Source: Rhizobium album
GTDB lineage: Bacteria; Pseudomonadota; Alphaproteobacteria; Rhizobiales; Rhizobiaceae
Length of the DNA stretch: 64,000 bases
NCBI RefSeq assembly: GCF_003122325.1
Contig: NZ_QFBC01000012.1
Span: forward strand, 1 to 64,000
Reading direction: 5' to 3'
Below are positions 17,594 to 25,217 of the stretch, one piece after another. Both the position numbers and the translations under genes were made by a program. The notes under the pieces were generated by a model. It did not search any database, was not told the origin of the DNA, and saw only the letters and a list, made by a program, of their open reading frames with translations. Numbering within the stretch: the first letter of the stretch is position 1; each line of letters opens with the position of its first letter.

Positions 17594-18664
17594 CTATGAA
17601 GCGGCTGCAGCCCGACCTTTAAGCCATCGCAGTACACGGATCTCTTCTGGGTCCAGCCATTGCAACAGCCGCTCACTTTTGGTCTTGAGCTTCAGCACGT
17701 CACGCAGCATGCCTGACTGGAAGTCCTCGAAGACCGCTGGATGGATATAGGAAGACCGGCAAACGGCACGGGTGTTGACGAGCTTCGCAGCGACGCTATC
17801 GATTGCTTCATTGAGTTGCCGGGTGTATTCGCGCTTGGTTGCAGCCGCCTCAAGCGCCGCTAGCGCCTCGACAGCCATGCAGGTCGCGCCCCACGTGCGA
17901 AACTGTTTGGAGCTGAAGTTGTCACCTGTTACCTCGCGGATGTAGTCGTTGACGTCATGCGAGGAGATTGCGCGAGCGGTCCCGCCCTCGCCAACGTACT
18001 GGAACAGATGCTGCCCTGGAAGTTCCTGCAACTTTCTAACGACGTTGGCGATCCGCCGATCACTGTGCGACAGATTCCATTCCTTGCCGGACTTGCCCTT
18101 GAAGCGGAACTTCACGCTGCCGCCCTCGACTTTGACGTGCCGGCTTCGCAGGGTGGTCAGGCCGTAGGACTTGTTGGCCTCCGCATAAGTGGCATTGCCC
18201 ACGCGGATGTAAAGGTTGTCGAGCATCCAAACGACTGTCGCCAATGCTTTGTCCATGCCCAGACCGCGAGAGCGGAGATCGCGCTCGACACGTTCGCGCA
18301 GATCCGGCAAGCGATCGGCGAAGTCGGCCAGTTGTTCGAACTTCGCCTTGCCACGCTCGGCATGCCAATCCGGGTGATAGCGATATTGGCGTCTGCCTCG
18401 CGCGTCTTTTCCAATGCCTTGGAGATGTGAAAGGGGATTGGTCGAGATCACGACATCGGTGTAGGCGGGGGGGATTGCCAAAGAGTTTAGTCGCTTGATT
18501 TCGCCAGCGTCCTTGATACGCCGACCGTCTGGGCCATAGTAGAGGAACCCATGGGCTCCGGATTTGCGTGTAATCCCTGTATCCAGTCGCGGCACGTAAA
18601 CGAGCCCGGATGCGAGTTTAGCCTCAGTTGCAATCGTGTCGGTATTTATAATCATTTCGTTCAT
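17594..18664 (-). CDS. DNA topoisomerase IB (poxvirus/bacterial type)
   Basis: 356 aa. It relaxes supercoils by nicking one strand through a 3'-phosphotyrosine. The nucleophile is Y306 in SSYIHPAVFE. Other catalytic elements are the Arg/Lys pocket (WMLDNLYIRVGN, FRFKGKSGKEWNL) and the motif QFRTWGATCMAVEAL. Length and layout match bacterial topoisomerase IB. A candidate general-stress promoter lies 9 bases before ATG 18664, so transcription would start almost at that codon; the fourth codon (ATG 18655) is an alternative start. Confidence 0.93.
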   Translation of the reverse strand: MNEMIINTDTIATEAKLASGLVYVPRLDTGITRKSGAHGFLYYGPDGRRIKDAGEIKRLNSLAIPPAYTDVVISTNPLSHLQGIGKDARGRRQYRYHPDWHAERGKAKFEQLADFADRLPDLRERVERDLRSRGLGMDKALATVVWMLDNLYIRVGNATYAEANKSYGLTTLRSRHVKVEGGSVKFRFKGKSGKEWNLSHSDRRIANVVRKLQELPGQHLFQYVGEGGTARAISSHDVNDYIREVTGDNFSSKQFRTWGATCMAVEALAALEAAATKREYTRQLNEAIDSVAAKLVNTRAVCRSSYIHPAVFEDFQSGMLRDVLKLKTKSERLLQWLDPEEIRVLRWLKGRAAAAS

Positions 18665-18672
18665 TGCGCGAT

Positions 18673-18697
18673 AACTCGCAAAAAGAGTGGCTGTTCC
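18673..18697 (-). promoter_or_regulatory. Candidate EcfG-type promoter of topoisomerase IB
   Basis: Minus strand GGAAC (18697-18693), 16-base spacer, AGTT (18676-18673). The closeness to the start codon would give a nearly leaderless mRNA. Confidence 0.55.
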
Positions 18698-18869
18698 TCG
18701 ACCCTCTGGAAATGGAGGAAGTTTCAGACCGGTGCTAAAACTGGGCCAGAACGTTGTCTCGGCAGTGCCATTGAATTGGGGACCAAGGCAAGTCGCTGAG
18801 ACGTCTACGCTTTACCCTAGACTGCCGCACCGCGGTGGCGTTGCGTGTCTAGCGCTCCAGACGGAAAGT

Positions 18870-18962
18870 CTACCGATCGAGGCCAGCCGCGAGAAAGCGC
18901 CGCGCTGCATCGCGCCATTCGGACAGATCGCCTCGTCCCTCGAGTAAGCAGGTCTCGGTCAT
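18870..18962 (-). pseudogene. Remnant: first 30 codons of a UdgX/TIGR03915-type DNA metabolism protein
   Basis: ATG 18962 overlaps the stop of the preceding radical SAM remnant (ATGA), the usual arrangement of this gene pair. The 30-residue product contains RGDLSEWRDAARRFLAAGL, resembling the N-terminal DFxxWRxAAR pattern of the TIGR03915/UdgX proteins. A stop follows at 18870 and the remaining several hundred codons are absent. Confidence 0.6.
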
Positions 18963-19445
18963 AAAAGCGACAGCTGTTCCGGCTTGGGCATAAACATCGA
19001 TCGCAGGCCAGCGCGATCGATAAGGCGATGTGGGGTCCAGTCTTCCGCGACAATGAAGGTCTGCACTTTTTTCAAGGAAACGCCGAGCCGTGCGACGTCT
19101 TCCAATCTCAACCACTTAAAGCGTCGCGTGGACAGGATTGACTTGACCGTCTTGGTCCCGAAATCGGGCACGCGTAGGAGCGTCTCCTTGTCAGCCCGAT
19201 TGATGTCAACGGGAAAGCGAACTCGATGACCCAGGGCCTAGGCCAGCTTTGGGTCGAGATCGAGATCGAGCATGCCATCGGGCCGTGACGAAGTGATCTC
19301 CGAAATGTCGAACCCATAAAAGCGATAGAGCCAGTCCGCTTGGTACAGGCGATGCTCGCGCATAAGCGGCGGCTTGATCAAGGGTAGGTTTTTCGATGGG
19401 TCAGGAATTGGGCTGAATGCCGAGTAATAAACGCGCTTCAGACCG
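18959..19445 (-). pseudogene. Remnant: C-terminus of a radical SAM DNA modification/repair protein (TIGR03916-like) with an internal amber stop
   Basis: One frame gives GLKRVYYSAFSPIPD, REHRLYQADWLYRFYGF and GMLDLDLDPKLA, then TAG at 19238-19240, then ALGHRVRFPVDINRADKETL, PDFGTKTVKSIL and the ending MPKPEQLSLL. The family has Trp at the stop position (LDPKLAWALxHR), so a TGG to TAG change is likely. The radical SAM N-terminus with its CxxxCxxC cluster is missing; its place is taken by imuA sequence, joined near 19430-19445. Not functional. Confidence 0.75.
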
Positions 19446-19826
19446 TAGCTGCCGTAGGCCCTCCTCCATGTTGGCGAGCACATCCTCTTCCTTGTCGGAT
19501 TCGACGAAAATCACTCGGTCTGGATGAAGACCGGCCTGGGCGAGAGCTGGAAAAAACAGATCCGGTCGCGTCAGGCACCAGACAACAGGGCCCTTGGTGC
19601 GCGCAGCAATGCCTGCGACACACAGTGCAGCCGCCGCACCATCGACAGTCCCTGCTCCGCCGCCTGCAAATTCATGCAGGGTGCCGTAGGCAAGACCGCC
19701 ACCCGGCAGAACGGCATCGATCTGCGCGACGCCGAACGGCATAGTGCCAGCCGACCGAGCGCATCCTTCGAGCGCTGATATGCGCTCTCGGAGTTCACAA
19801 AGGACCTGTTTGAGGGCAGCCGGCAT
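19401..19826 (-). pseudogene. imuA: Remnant: N-terminal half of ImuA (SOS mutagenesis)
   Basis: From ATG 19826 about 125 residues match ImuA, the RecA-like partner in the ImuA-ImuB-DnaE2 mutasome: MPFGVAQIDAVLPGGGLAYG, LHEFAGG, GPVVWCLTRPDLFFPALAQA, DRVIFVESDKEEDVLANMEE. At GLR the frame passes into the radical SAM remnant in another reading frame and stops at 19401. ImuB and DnaE2 are absent from the window. A perfect LexA box 63 bases upstream survives. Confidence 0.8.
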
Positions 19827-19888
19827 CGCTCACGAATCCTGTCCAGATCGCGTTGAAGACTACAACGTCATTCCGCCTAGATGTTGAT

Positions 19889-19903
19889 GTTCATTGTTTG
19901 TTC
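19889..19903. promoter_or_regulatory. LexA (SOS) box upstream of the imuA remnant
   Basis: GTTC-ATTGTTT-GTTC, a perfect match to the alphaproteobacterial direct-repeat LexA operator GTTC-N7-GTTC. The imuA-imuB-dnaE2 cassette is known to be LexA-controlled in this class. Confidence 0.85.
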
Positions 19904-20087
19904 TGATAGGAGGAAAGAGTCAATAGGCGCAGACTAAGGAATTTCGTCTTAGAGATCGGCCATGGGGATTATTTGCGAGGCGATTCAATTCGCTAGCCTC
20001 TATCGCTTCTGGTGGACAGAACCCCAATTTTCTTTGGGAGATTATTCCGAGCCCCTGAAGAAATGAGCCTCTCGATAGAGAACCAGC

Positions 20088-20306
20088 ATGCCCGGTAAGC
20101 CAAAACGTGTGCTCGATCTATCAGCCACGCTGCGCAAGGTTCGTGATCCCATCATTCGTGTCGAATGCCTGCGTTGCGACCAAGAGGGCAAATTGATCCG
20201 GGCCGAGATCGTCAGGAAGCACGGCGTCGGAAAATTGGCGCACCCGCTGAAAATTGGCCCGTTCGTGCTCGAACAAGATCGGGAGGGATTCGCGACCGCC
20301 TGTTGA
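20088..20306 (+). CDS. Hypothetical small protein with a CxxC motif, 72 aa
   Basis: The frame looks coding, with a basic start (PGKPKRVLDLSATLRKV) and a possible metal-binding knuckle IRVECLRCDQEGKL followed by a helix containing AEIVRKHG. Similar small CxxC proteins occur in rhizobia, but no name can be given. The opposite strand also carries an open frame; the plus-strand composition is more convincing. Confidence 0.45.
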   Translation: MPGKPKRVLDLSATLRKVRDPIIRVECLRCDQEGKLIRAEIVRKHGVGKLAHPLKIGPFVLEQDREGFATAC

Positions 20307-20341
20307 TACGGCCGTCTTCTCCACAATTTGCGGTGAGGCTT

Positions 20342-20785
20342 TTATGGATCGATGAGCGCGATGCCGAGATCGTCCCTCTTTTTACGACGAAGACCGACCG
20401 CGCTTTCGCGGATCATGATCTCCAGCGTCGGGTGGACCGTGCCTTTGATGAAATGGCCACCCTTGGTAGATGCGTCTGAAAACCCAAGGACAACATGCAT
20501 GTGCAGGCTTGCCTTGCCGTCGTCCCCGACGGCGATGTCGCCGATTGCGCTCAGCACCTCGGTCTGTTCAGGAATGGGTATTTCCTTGTAGGATTTCGAG
20601 GCAAAATCGAAAAAGCCGAGCGTTGCGGCGCGGAAAGCGCCGATCGCGGTCAGGGAGGCGCCGGTCAGCTTCTGTTCCTCCGCAAACCGTGTGATCGCCG
20701 AGAACGCCTCCTCGCCATCCTCCAGAACAAGCACGAAATTACGTTCGCGCCAGGGATTGCTCTCGCGGAGCTCTTTGCTTTTCAT
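20342..20785 (-). CDS. PPC-domain (DUF296) protein
   Basis: 147 aa. Family features are FVLVLEDGEEAFSAITRFAE, LTGASLTAIGAFRAATLGFF, LHMHVVLGFSDASTKGGHFI with the conserved His cluster, and GTVHPTLEIMI. The fold is that of PPC/PCC domains, found alone in bacteria and fused to AT-hooks in plants. Ligand and role are unknown. The start at 20785 follows AGGAG with a 6-base spacing. It is the second gene after the 84-aa gene (gap 28 bases), probably one transcript. Confidence 0.85.
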   Translation of the reverse strand: MKSKELRESNPWRERNFVLVLEDGEEAFSAITRFAEEQKLTGASLTAIGAFRAATLGFFDFASKSYKEIPIPEQTEVLSAIGDIAVGDDGKASLHMHVVLGFSDASTKGGHFIKGTVHPTLEIMIRESAVGLRRKKRDDLGIALIDP

Positions 20786-20813
20786 TAGGGTCTCCTGTCG
20801 TAGAAAATCGAGT

Positions 20814-21068
20814 TCAAGCCCATTCGGGCACGTCCAGAGAGCGGATCCATACCCGATCATTCTGAATCAGGCCGTCGCGAAGTTTTCTGCGCGCGATCTC
20901 TTCGAAGGCGGTCGCGGTCGACGTAAGGCTCAGATCGTCAGCGGGTGAGCGGGAGAGCTTCTCGATGGCACCGGTGGTCACGAACACGTCGCAGCGATGA
21001 CCATCGTCGATCAATTGCAGGTAACCGATGCCCGCAATGTAGCAGGGTGTTGCCGTCAGGGAAACCAT
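20814..21068 (-). CDS. Hypothetical protein, 84 aa
   Basis: The start at 21068 follows GGGAGATAGG. The product begins MVSLTATPCYIAGIGYLQLI and continues with strands then a basic helix (AFEEIARRKLRDGL). It lies directly upstream of the PPC-domain gene in the same orientation. Such two-gene pairs are seen in rhizobia, but I cannot name this family. It is soluble. Confidence 0.6.
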   Translation of the reverse strand: MVSLTATPCYIAGIGYLQLIDDGHRCDVFVTTGAIEKLSRSPADDLSLTSTATAFEEIARRKLRDGLIQNDRVWIRSLDVPEWA

Positions 21069-21120
21069 CGAAGTCCTATCTCCCGGTCTTGTGAAAATCG
21101 TTTCGGCCACTGGGACGATT

Positions 21121-21145
21121 AACCTCCTAAGCCAATTGGAGTTCC
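21121..21145 (-). promoter_or_regulatory. Weak EcfG-like promoter upstream of the 84-aa/PPC pair
   Basis: Minus strand GGAAC (21145-21141), 16-base spacer, GGTT (21124-21121). The -35 is exact but the -10 departs from CGTT, so the call is tentative. Confidence 0.35.
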
Positions 21146-21214
21146 GTCGAAATCGCCCAGTTCTATTCGGGCAGGCTGACGATAGCTCACCTGCAACTGG
21201 GCGGGGGTATCGCG

Positions 21215-22636
21215 TCAGACGCCGGGCGACACGCCTTCGTCGCGGTCAGCGGCAAACGAGATCTCGATGCGACTGCAGATTTCACGCAGTGCGGAGCGGA
21301 GTCCTTCCTCATAGGTCGGGTGATAGATCGGCATTTCCAGTAATTGCATGGCCGTCTGTTTCATCTCGATAGCCCAGGCAATGAGATGGGCCAGATGCTC
21401 GCCCTCTGGCACCGCAAGGGACGCGCCAGTCAGGTTGCCGCTGCTGTCGGCATAGATCCGAAGCAGGCCGGCATTGCGGCCATCGACTTTGGCACGCCCC
21501 TGATCCGAAAAGTCGGAAGTACCGACGATAGCCGCATCGTCTGAACGTGTGCCGATCGATGCGCTGGGAGGATCGGTGAATGTGATCGCCAAAGGCGTGG
21601 AGCGTCGAGAGGTACCTACGTCCGGAAACCGGGCTGCGTTGTTGCCGGCGATCGCCCCCTCGGCGGATGCTTCATGCAAGACAGGAACATCCGCATCGCA
21701 GTCGCCCGCAAGGAATATATTCGAACTTCCGCACCGCATCGTCCGGCGGTCGAATTTCGGCGTGCCATGGTCGTCTACCTCCAGCCCGGTCGTCTCCAGA
21801 CCCAGATTGGCGAGGTTCGGCGGCCGCCCAGCCGCGACGAGGACATGCGTGAAGGTTTTGTTGCCGGTGGAGGCACCCGACCAAGACATTTCGATCTTAT
21901 CGCCCGATCGGGACGCCTTGATCTCGGTGCTGAGGTAAAGCGGAAATTCGCGTTTAAGAAGTGTCCGCAGAGAGCTGGCGACAGCGTCATCCTTCAATGC
22001 CGCGATCGTATCGCCCTCATCGATTACCGCGACGTCGACGCCGAGACGGGCGAACGCCTGGGCAAGCTCAAGACCGAGCGGACCTGCCCCAATGACGGCC
22101 AATGATGTCGGCAAGTCCTCAAGCTCGAACACAGTCTCGTTCGTAAGGATATTGGGCAAGCCCGCGAACGTCTCCGGAATGCTGGGAAAAGATCCAGTTG
22201 CGATGACGATCGCCTTGGCGCGCAATCTGCTTCCGTCGACCTCGAGCATATCGGGGCCGAGGAATTTTGCCCGTCCCTTCAGTTGGGCGTCCTGACGTAG
22301 ATCTTCGATCGATTTTTTCGCGGCCGCGACAAATTCGTCGCGTAGGTTTCGAACACGCTGCATGACCACCTTGCCATCAGTAGTCACGGATTTCGGATTC
22401 ACGCCGAACAACGGCGCATCAGAAACACTATGAGCCGCCTTTGCAGCAGCGATGAGGAGTTTGGAAGGCATACAGCCGACCGAAGCGCACGTCGTTCCGG
22501 CAAAATGTTCATCGATGAGAATGGTCTTGGCACCGGCACGCCGCGCACTTCGTTCCGCGGACAGACCTGCGGTCCCCGCACCGATGATCGCTACATCACA
22601 GGTCCGATCAGGCTTTTGCGTATTGGTCGGGTTCAT
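21215..22636 (-). CDS. Pyridine nucleotide-disulfide oxidoreductase (dihydrolipoyl/mercuric reductase-like)
   Basis: 473 aa flavoenzyme. FAD-binding motif IIGAGTAGLSAERSARRAG, redox cysteines C50 and C55 in TTCASVGCMPSK, NAD(P)-binding motif VIGAGPLGLELAQAFARLG, and the C-terminal HPTYEEGLRSALREI that supplies the catalytic His-Glu pair. The specificity cannot be fixed: it lacks the heavy-metal domain of MerA, and there is no lipoamide complex nearby. A role in thiol redox balance under stress is inferred from the neighbouring glutaredoxin-like gene and the shared two-way promoter at 22668-22695. Confidence 0.88.
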   Translation of the reverse strand: MNPTNTQKPDRTCDVAIIGAGTAGLSAERSARRAGAKTILIDEHFAGTTCASVGCMPSKLLIAAAKAAHSVSDAPLFGVNPKSVTTDGKVVMQRVRNLRDEFVAAAKKSIEDLRQDAQLKGRAKFLGPDMLEVDGSRLRAKAIVIATGSFPSIPETFAGLPNILTNETVFELEDLPTSLAVIGAGPLGLELAQAFARLGVDVAVIDEGDTIAALKDDAVASSLRTLLKREFPLYLSTEIKASRSGDKIEMSWSGASTGNKTFTHVLVAAGRPPNLANLGLETTGLEVDDHGTPKFDRRTMRCGSSNIFLAGDCDADVPVLHEASAEGAIAGNNAARFPDVGTSRRSTPLAITFTDPPSASIGTRSDDAAIVGTSDFSDQGRAKVDGRNAGLLRIYADSSGNLTGASLAVPEGEHLAHLIAWAIEMKQTAMQLLEMPIYHPTYEEGLRSALREICSRIEISFAADRDEGVSPGV

Positions 22637-22667
22637 TCCGGCGGGTCCTCGATCTCACGGCGGAGGT

Positions 22668-22695
22668 GGAACAGTCCCACCCGCAACTTCGTTCC
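22668..22695. promoter_or_regulatory. Overlapping, bidirectional EcfG-type promoters
   Basis: Plus strand: GGAAC (22668-22672), 17-base spacer, CGTT (22690-22693), reading towards the 70-aa gene. Minus strand: GGAAC (22695-22691), 17-base spacer, TGTT (22673-22670), reading towards the oxidoreductase gene. The -35 of each overlaps the -10 of the other, so polymerase could load in only one direction at a time. Confidence 0.65.
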
Positions 22696-22724
22696 GTCAT
22701 CGCATCAACAAACTTGAGAGAACC

Positions 22725-22937
22725 ATGACGGACCTGAAACGAAACGAAGCACGTCGGCGCGAAAGCCATGTCGAGAATGATAACTGGACCCGAAAGGCCG
22801 GGCATCTCCACACCGACGCTGAGCTCGGGAACGAGACTGTGCCGGCCGACGAGGAGACCGAAGGCGCCACCAACGCACTCGAAGCTCCGCCGCTTCCGCC
22901 TGAGATGGCGAAAGACGGCAAAACTGATAGAATTTAA
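22725..22937 (+). CDS. Small hydrophilic acidic protein, 70 aa
   Basis: Start at ATG 22725, 32 bases after the promoter -10 element, with GAGAGA upstream. The product has no hydrophobic core and is rich in Glu, Asp, Asn and Pro (TDAELGNETVPADEETEGAT, ending PPEMAKDGKTDRI), so it is probably disordered. It is followed by the glutaredoxin-like gene after 25 bases. Such hydrophilic proteins recur in rhizobial stress regulons; function unknown. Confidence 0.55.
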   Translation: MTDLKRNEARRRESHVENDNWTRKAGHLHTDAELGNETVPADEETEGATNALEAPPLPPEMAKDGKTDRI

Positions 22938-22962
22938 CGGCCTCAGCATGCGGAGATAGATC

Positions 22963-23337
22963 ATGACGCAAGATTTCAGACCGGTCGTTTATCTGAAGAA
23001 TGGCTGCCCCTTTTGCTTCAAGCTGCGGGTTGCACTGCTCGAAATGGGTTCGATCGATGAAGTCGAGATCCGCACATTCAGCTCCGGTACGCCGGAAGAG
23101 GCAGCGATCCGTGAACGTCTTTCCGGCAGGGTCGAGAAGGTCAGCTTTCCGGTCGTCGAGATTTCGCCGGATGAATTCAGGACGGAGTCCGACGAGCTCA
23201 TCGCGCATTTCGCCGGCCAAAAGCAGATTGACCCGAGCACACTTCCAACATTGCAAGCTTATATCGATGGTCCCTTTGCCAAGCTGCAGCAGCTTTTTAG
23301 AGAGAACCGGGATTTGAAGAAGGAAGTTTCAGCCTGA
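22963..23337 (+). CDS. Glutaredoxin-like protein
   Basis: 124 aa with a thioredoxin-fold N-terminal part: PVVYLKNGCPFCFKLRVALL, active-site C15-P-F-C18, then FPVVEISPDEF, where the cis-Pro expected in glutaredoxins is in SFPVVE. The last 35 residues are helical (AYIDGPFAKLQQLFRENRDL). It would reduce disulfides or glutathione adducts in the cytoplasm. It is the second gene of a transcript starting at the two-way stress promoter, opposite the disulfide oxidoreductase. Confidence 0.8.
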   Translation: MTQDFRPVVYLKNGCPFCFKLRVALLEMGSIDEVEIRTFSSGTPEEAAIRERLSGRVEKVSFPVVEISPDEFRTESDELIAHFAGQKQIDPSTLPTLQAYIDGPFAKLQQLFRENRDLKKEVSA

Positions 23338-23653
23338 TATGATGCCTCCGCTTCAACCATGGCCTGCCAGATGTGACCCGGACGCCTCCACAGCTTCCGC
23401 TGCTTTAAGGCCCTTGGGCAACCTGTCTTGTATGTTCTGTCCCGTCTATAGCGCTTTCGCCACAGCCTTCCTCGCATCATAAAACATCCCCTCCACACGT
23501 TTAAGAGAGCGATGGGATTGCTGATTCAAAAGCGAAGAGGAATGAACATTGCGAACCGGCGTGAATTTGCTTTGATCCGCCGAGTTTCCATCACGACCGA
23601 AACAAGAAGACCTGAGCGGCGTTTGGTAGCGACTGAACCGTAAGGAGAAAATC
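23338..23653. other. Gene-free stretch
   Basis: 316 bases with no convincing frame on either strand. GAAC at 23544-23547 and 23553-23556 are spaced 5 bases, not the 7 needed for a LexA box. No general-stress promoter was found before the 102-aa gene. Confidence 0.45.
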
Positions 23654-23962
23654 ATGTCTGATGACAGCATCACGACGATCCGCGCGACCTTTGAAACCCG
23701 CGAGGCAGCGGACCTCGCGGTTGAACATCTGGTTCAGAGCCATGGAATTTCCAGGCCAGACATCTTTGTGCAGCCGGCCGCTTCCAAAAACTCGGCAGGA
23801 TCCGCACCTTCAGGAGGCGACGTTCGGCGCGACGGCGATGTGCGGACCGATGCGCATCTCGGTGGCGAGATAGAAGTATCGGCCGATATTGCAGCCTCAA
23901 AGATTGCTGCCGTGCAGCGTAGCTTCGGTGATCTTGACGCGATCCGGGTTTCCGGACGTTGA
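23654..23962 (+). CDS. Hypothetical 102-aa protein, intact copy of a duplicated gene
   Basis: The N-terminal half (TTIRATFETREAADLAVEHLVQ) reads as one strand and one helix of a ferredoxin-like fold, as in proteins annotated in rhizobia as general-stress or heat-induced proteins. A polar linker with Gly, Asp and Arg follows, then AASKIAAVQRSFGDLDAIRV. AAGGAGAAA precedes the ATG. A broken second copy is at 28984-29293. It lies 60 bases before the ligD fragment, the same arrangement as in copy 2. Confidence 0.65.
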   Translation: MSDDSITTIRATFETREAADLAVEHLVQSHGISRPDIFVQPAASKNSAGSAPSGGDVRRDGDVRTDAHLGGEIEVSADIAASKIAAVQRSFGDLDAIRVSGR

Positions 23963-24560
23963 CTCATAAGGAGCCGGCTCTGGCTGACTTCTATTCGTAT
24001 CGTGTTGCGGAGTTGCGAAATCATGGCTGACAATCTTTCGACAGATCGGTCGAAACGGGATTTCAAGAAGACAAAGGAACCGAGCGGTGAGGCGGGCATA
24101 AAACCGTCCAGCCGGCTGCGCTTCGTCATCCAGAAGCATGACGCGACCCGTCTGCATTACGACCTGCGCCTTGAACTCGACGGCGTATTCAAATCCTGGG
24201 CCGTGACGCGAGGACCCTCGTTGGATCCGCATGACAAGCGGCTCGCCGTCGAGGTCGAGGATCATCCACTCGATTACGGCGAGTTCGAAGGCACGATTCC
24301 TAAAGGTGAATATGGAGGTGGCACCGTTATGCTCTGGGACCGCGGCTACTGGGAGCCGGAAGGCAACAGCTCGCCGCAAGAGGCCCTGAAGAAGGGCGAC
24401 TTAAAGTTCACACTGGAAGGCGACCGTTTGCAAGGGAGTTTTGTCCTGGTGCGGATGCGGCATGATCGCGACGGCGGCAAGCGAACCAATTGGCTGCTGA
24501 TCAAGCACCATAATGATTTCTCCGTTGAGGAGAATGGTGCAGCAATCCTCGAAAAAAACC
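23654..24560. repeat. Direct duplication, copy 1 (102-aa gene plus ligD phosphoesterase)
   Basis: The two-gene module at 23654-24560 recurs in the same orientation at 28984-29880. Gene order, spacing of the two starts and most of the protein sequence are shared. Copy 2 has accumulated frameshifts in both genes. The segment between the copies carries the GFA, SDR and ku genes. Confidence 0.8.
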
Positions 24561-24830
24561 TGAAATCCGTCGCTTCGGGTCGAACGATGGATACTATCGC
24601 AGCCGGCAAGGGGCGGAAGCCGAAGCCGTTCAACCGGCGGCAAGGGATTGCATGTTGTCACGCCTCTTACGGTACCGAAAGGCAAGAAGCCGAGCTGGGA
24701 CGAGGCAAAGGGCTTCGCCCATGACGTTTGCGAAAGCGAGGCGCGGGACAATCCGGATCTCTACCTGATCAAGATGGCCGGCGGCCATCAAGCGGCTTGC
24801 AAAATCTCGAAAGGCCGCGGCGTGACGTGA
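24023..24830 (+). pseudogene. ligD: LigD with internal deletion: phosphoesterase domain fused to the end of the polymerase domain
   Basis: From ATG 24023 an intact 3'-phosphoesterase domain is encoded (HDATRLHYDLRLELDGVFKS, EVEDHPLDYGEFEGTIPKGE, RMRHDRDGGKRTNWLLIKHH), with the expected metal-binding His and Asp residues. After GRKPKPF near 24630 the sequence jumps to the end of a LigD polymerase domain (GGKGLHVVTPLTVPKGKKPS, FAHDVCESEARDNPDLYLIK) in another frame. The whole ligase domain and most of the polymerase are missing. The first frame stops at 24724, giving a 233-aa protein that might still have phosphoesterase activity. Confidence 0.8.
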
Positions 24831-24832
24831 TG

Positions 24833-25215
24833 TCACGTTCGGTCCTCGTCGAACTGTTCAGCACCGTCGATAGGCGCGAGCCAAGGCTCGCGACGTTTTA
24901 CCCAAAGTTCGTAGACCGGGACCAGATCGGTTGGCGCGTCACTCAGGCTTCCAAGTTTGATCTCGGCTTCCGTATCGTCATATGCAAACAGGCGCGAGCC
25001 GCAAGAAGGGCAAAACCGGCGGCCTTCAAAAACCGTTGTCTCACCCGCGGTGGTGAACTGGTCTGCGGGCCAGATGCCGAAATAGGTGAAAGCCGATCCG
25101 CTCTCGACGCGACAGTCGGTACAATGGCAGATGCCGATCCGCGTCGGATCTCCGGTTACGACGAAGGAACCTGCCCGCATTTGCGTGAACCTCTCCGTTC
25201 GTTCCTCGTGGCCAT
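24833..25215 (-). pseudogene. GFA-family (glutathione-dependent formaldehyde-activating-like) protein, frameshifted
   Basis: From ATG 25215 the frame reads ATRNERRGSRKCGQV and then hits a stop. The remainder continues in another frame: FVVTGDPTRIGICHCTDCRV, FCPSCGSRLFAYDD and a tail to 24833. One missing base after CGQV would restore a 127-aa GFA protein with its zinc cysteines (KCG, CHCTDC, CPSC). The start is coupled to the stop of the SDR gene (2-base gap). As written the first zinc ligand is separated from the rest. Confidence 0.75.
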
Positions 25216-25217
25216 TC

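Noticed and set aside
23544-23556. GAAC-N5-GAAC as a LexA box
   Set aside because: Spacing is 5 bases; the alphaproteobacterial operator needs 7.
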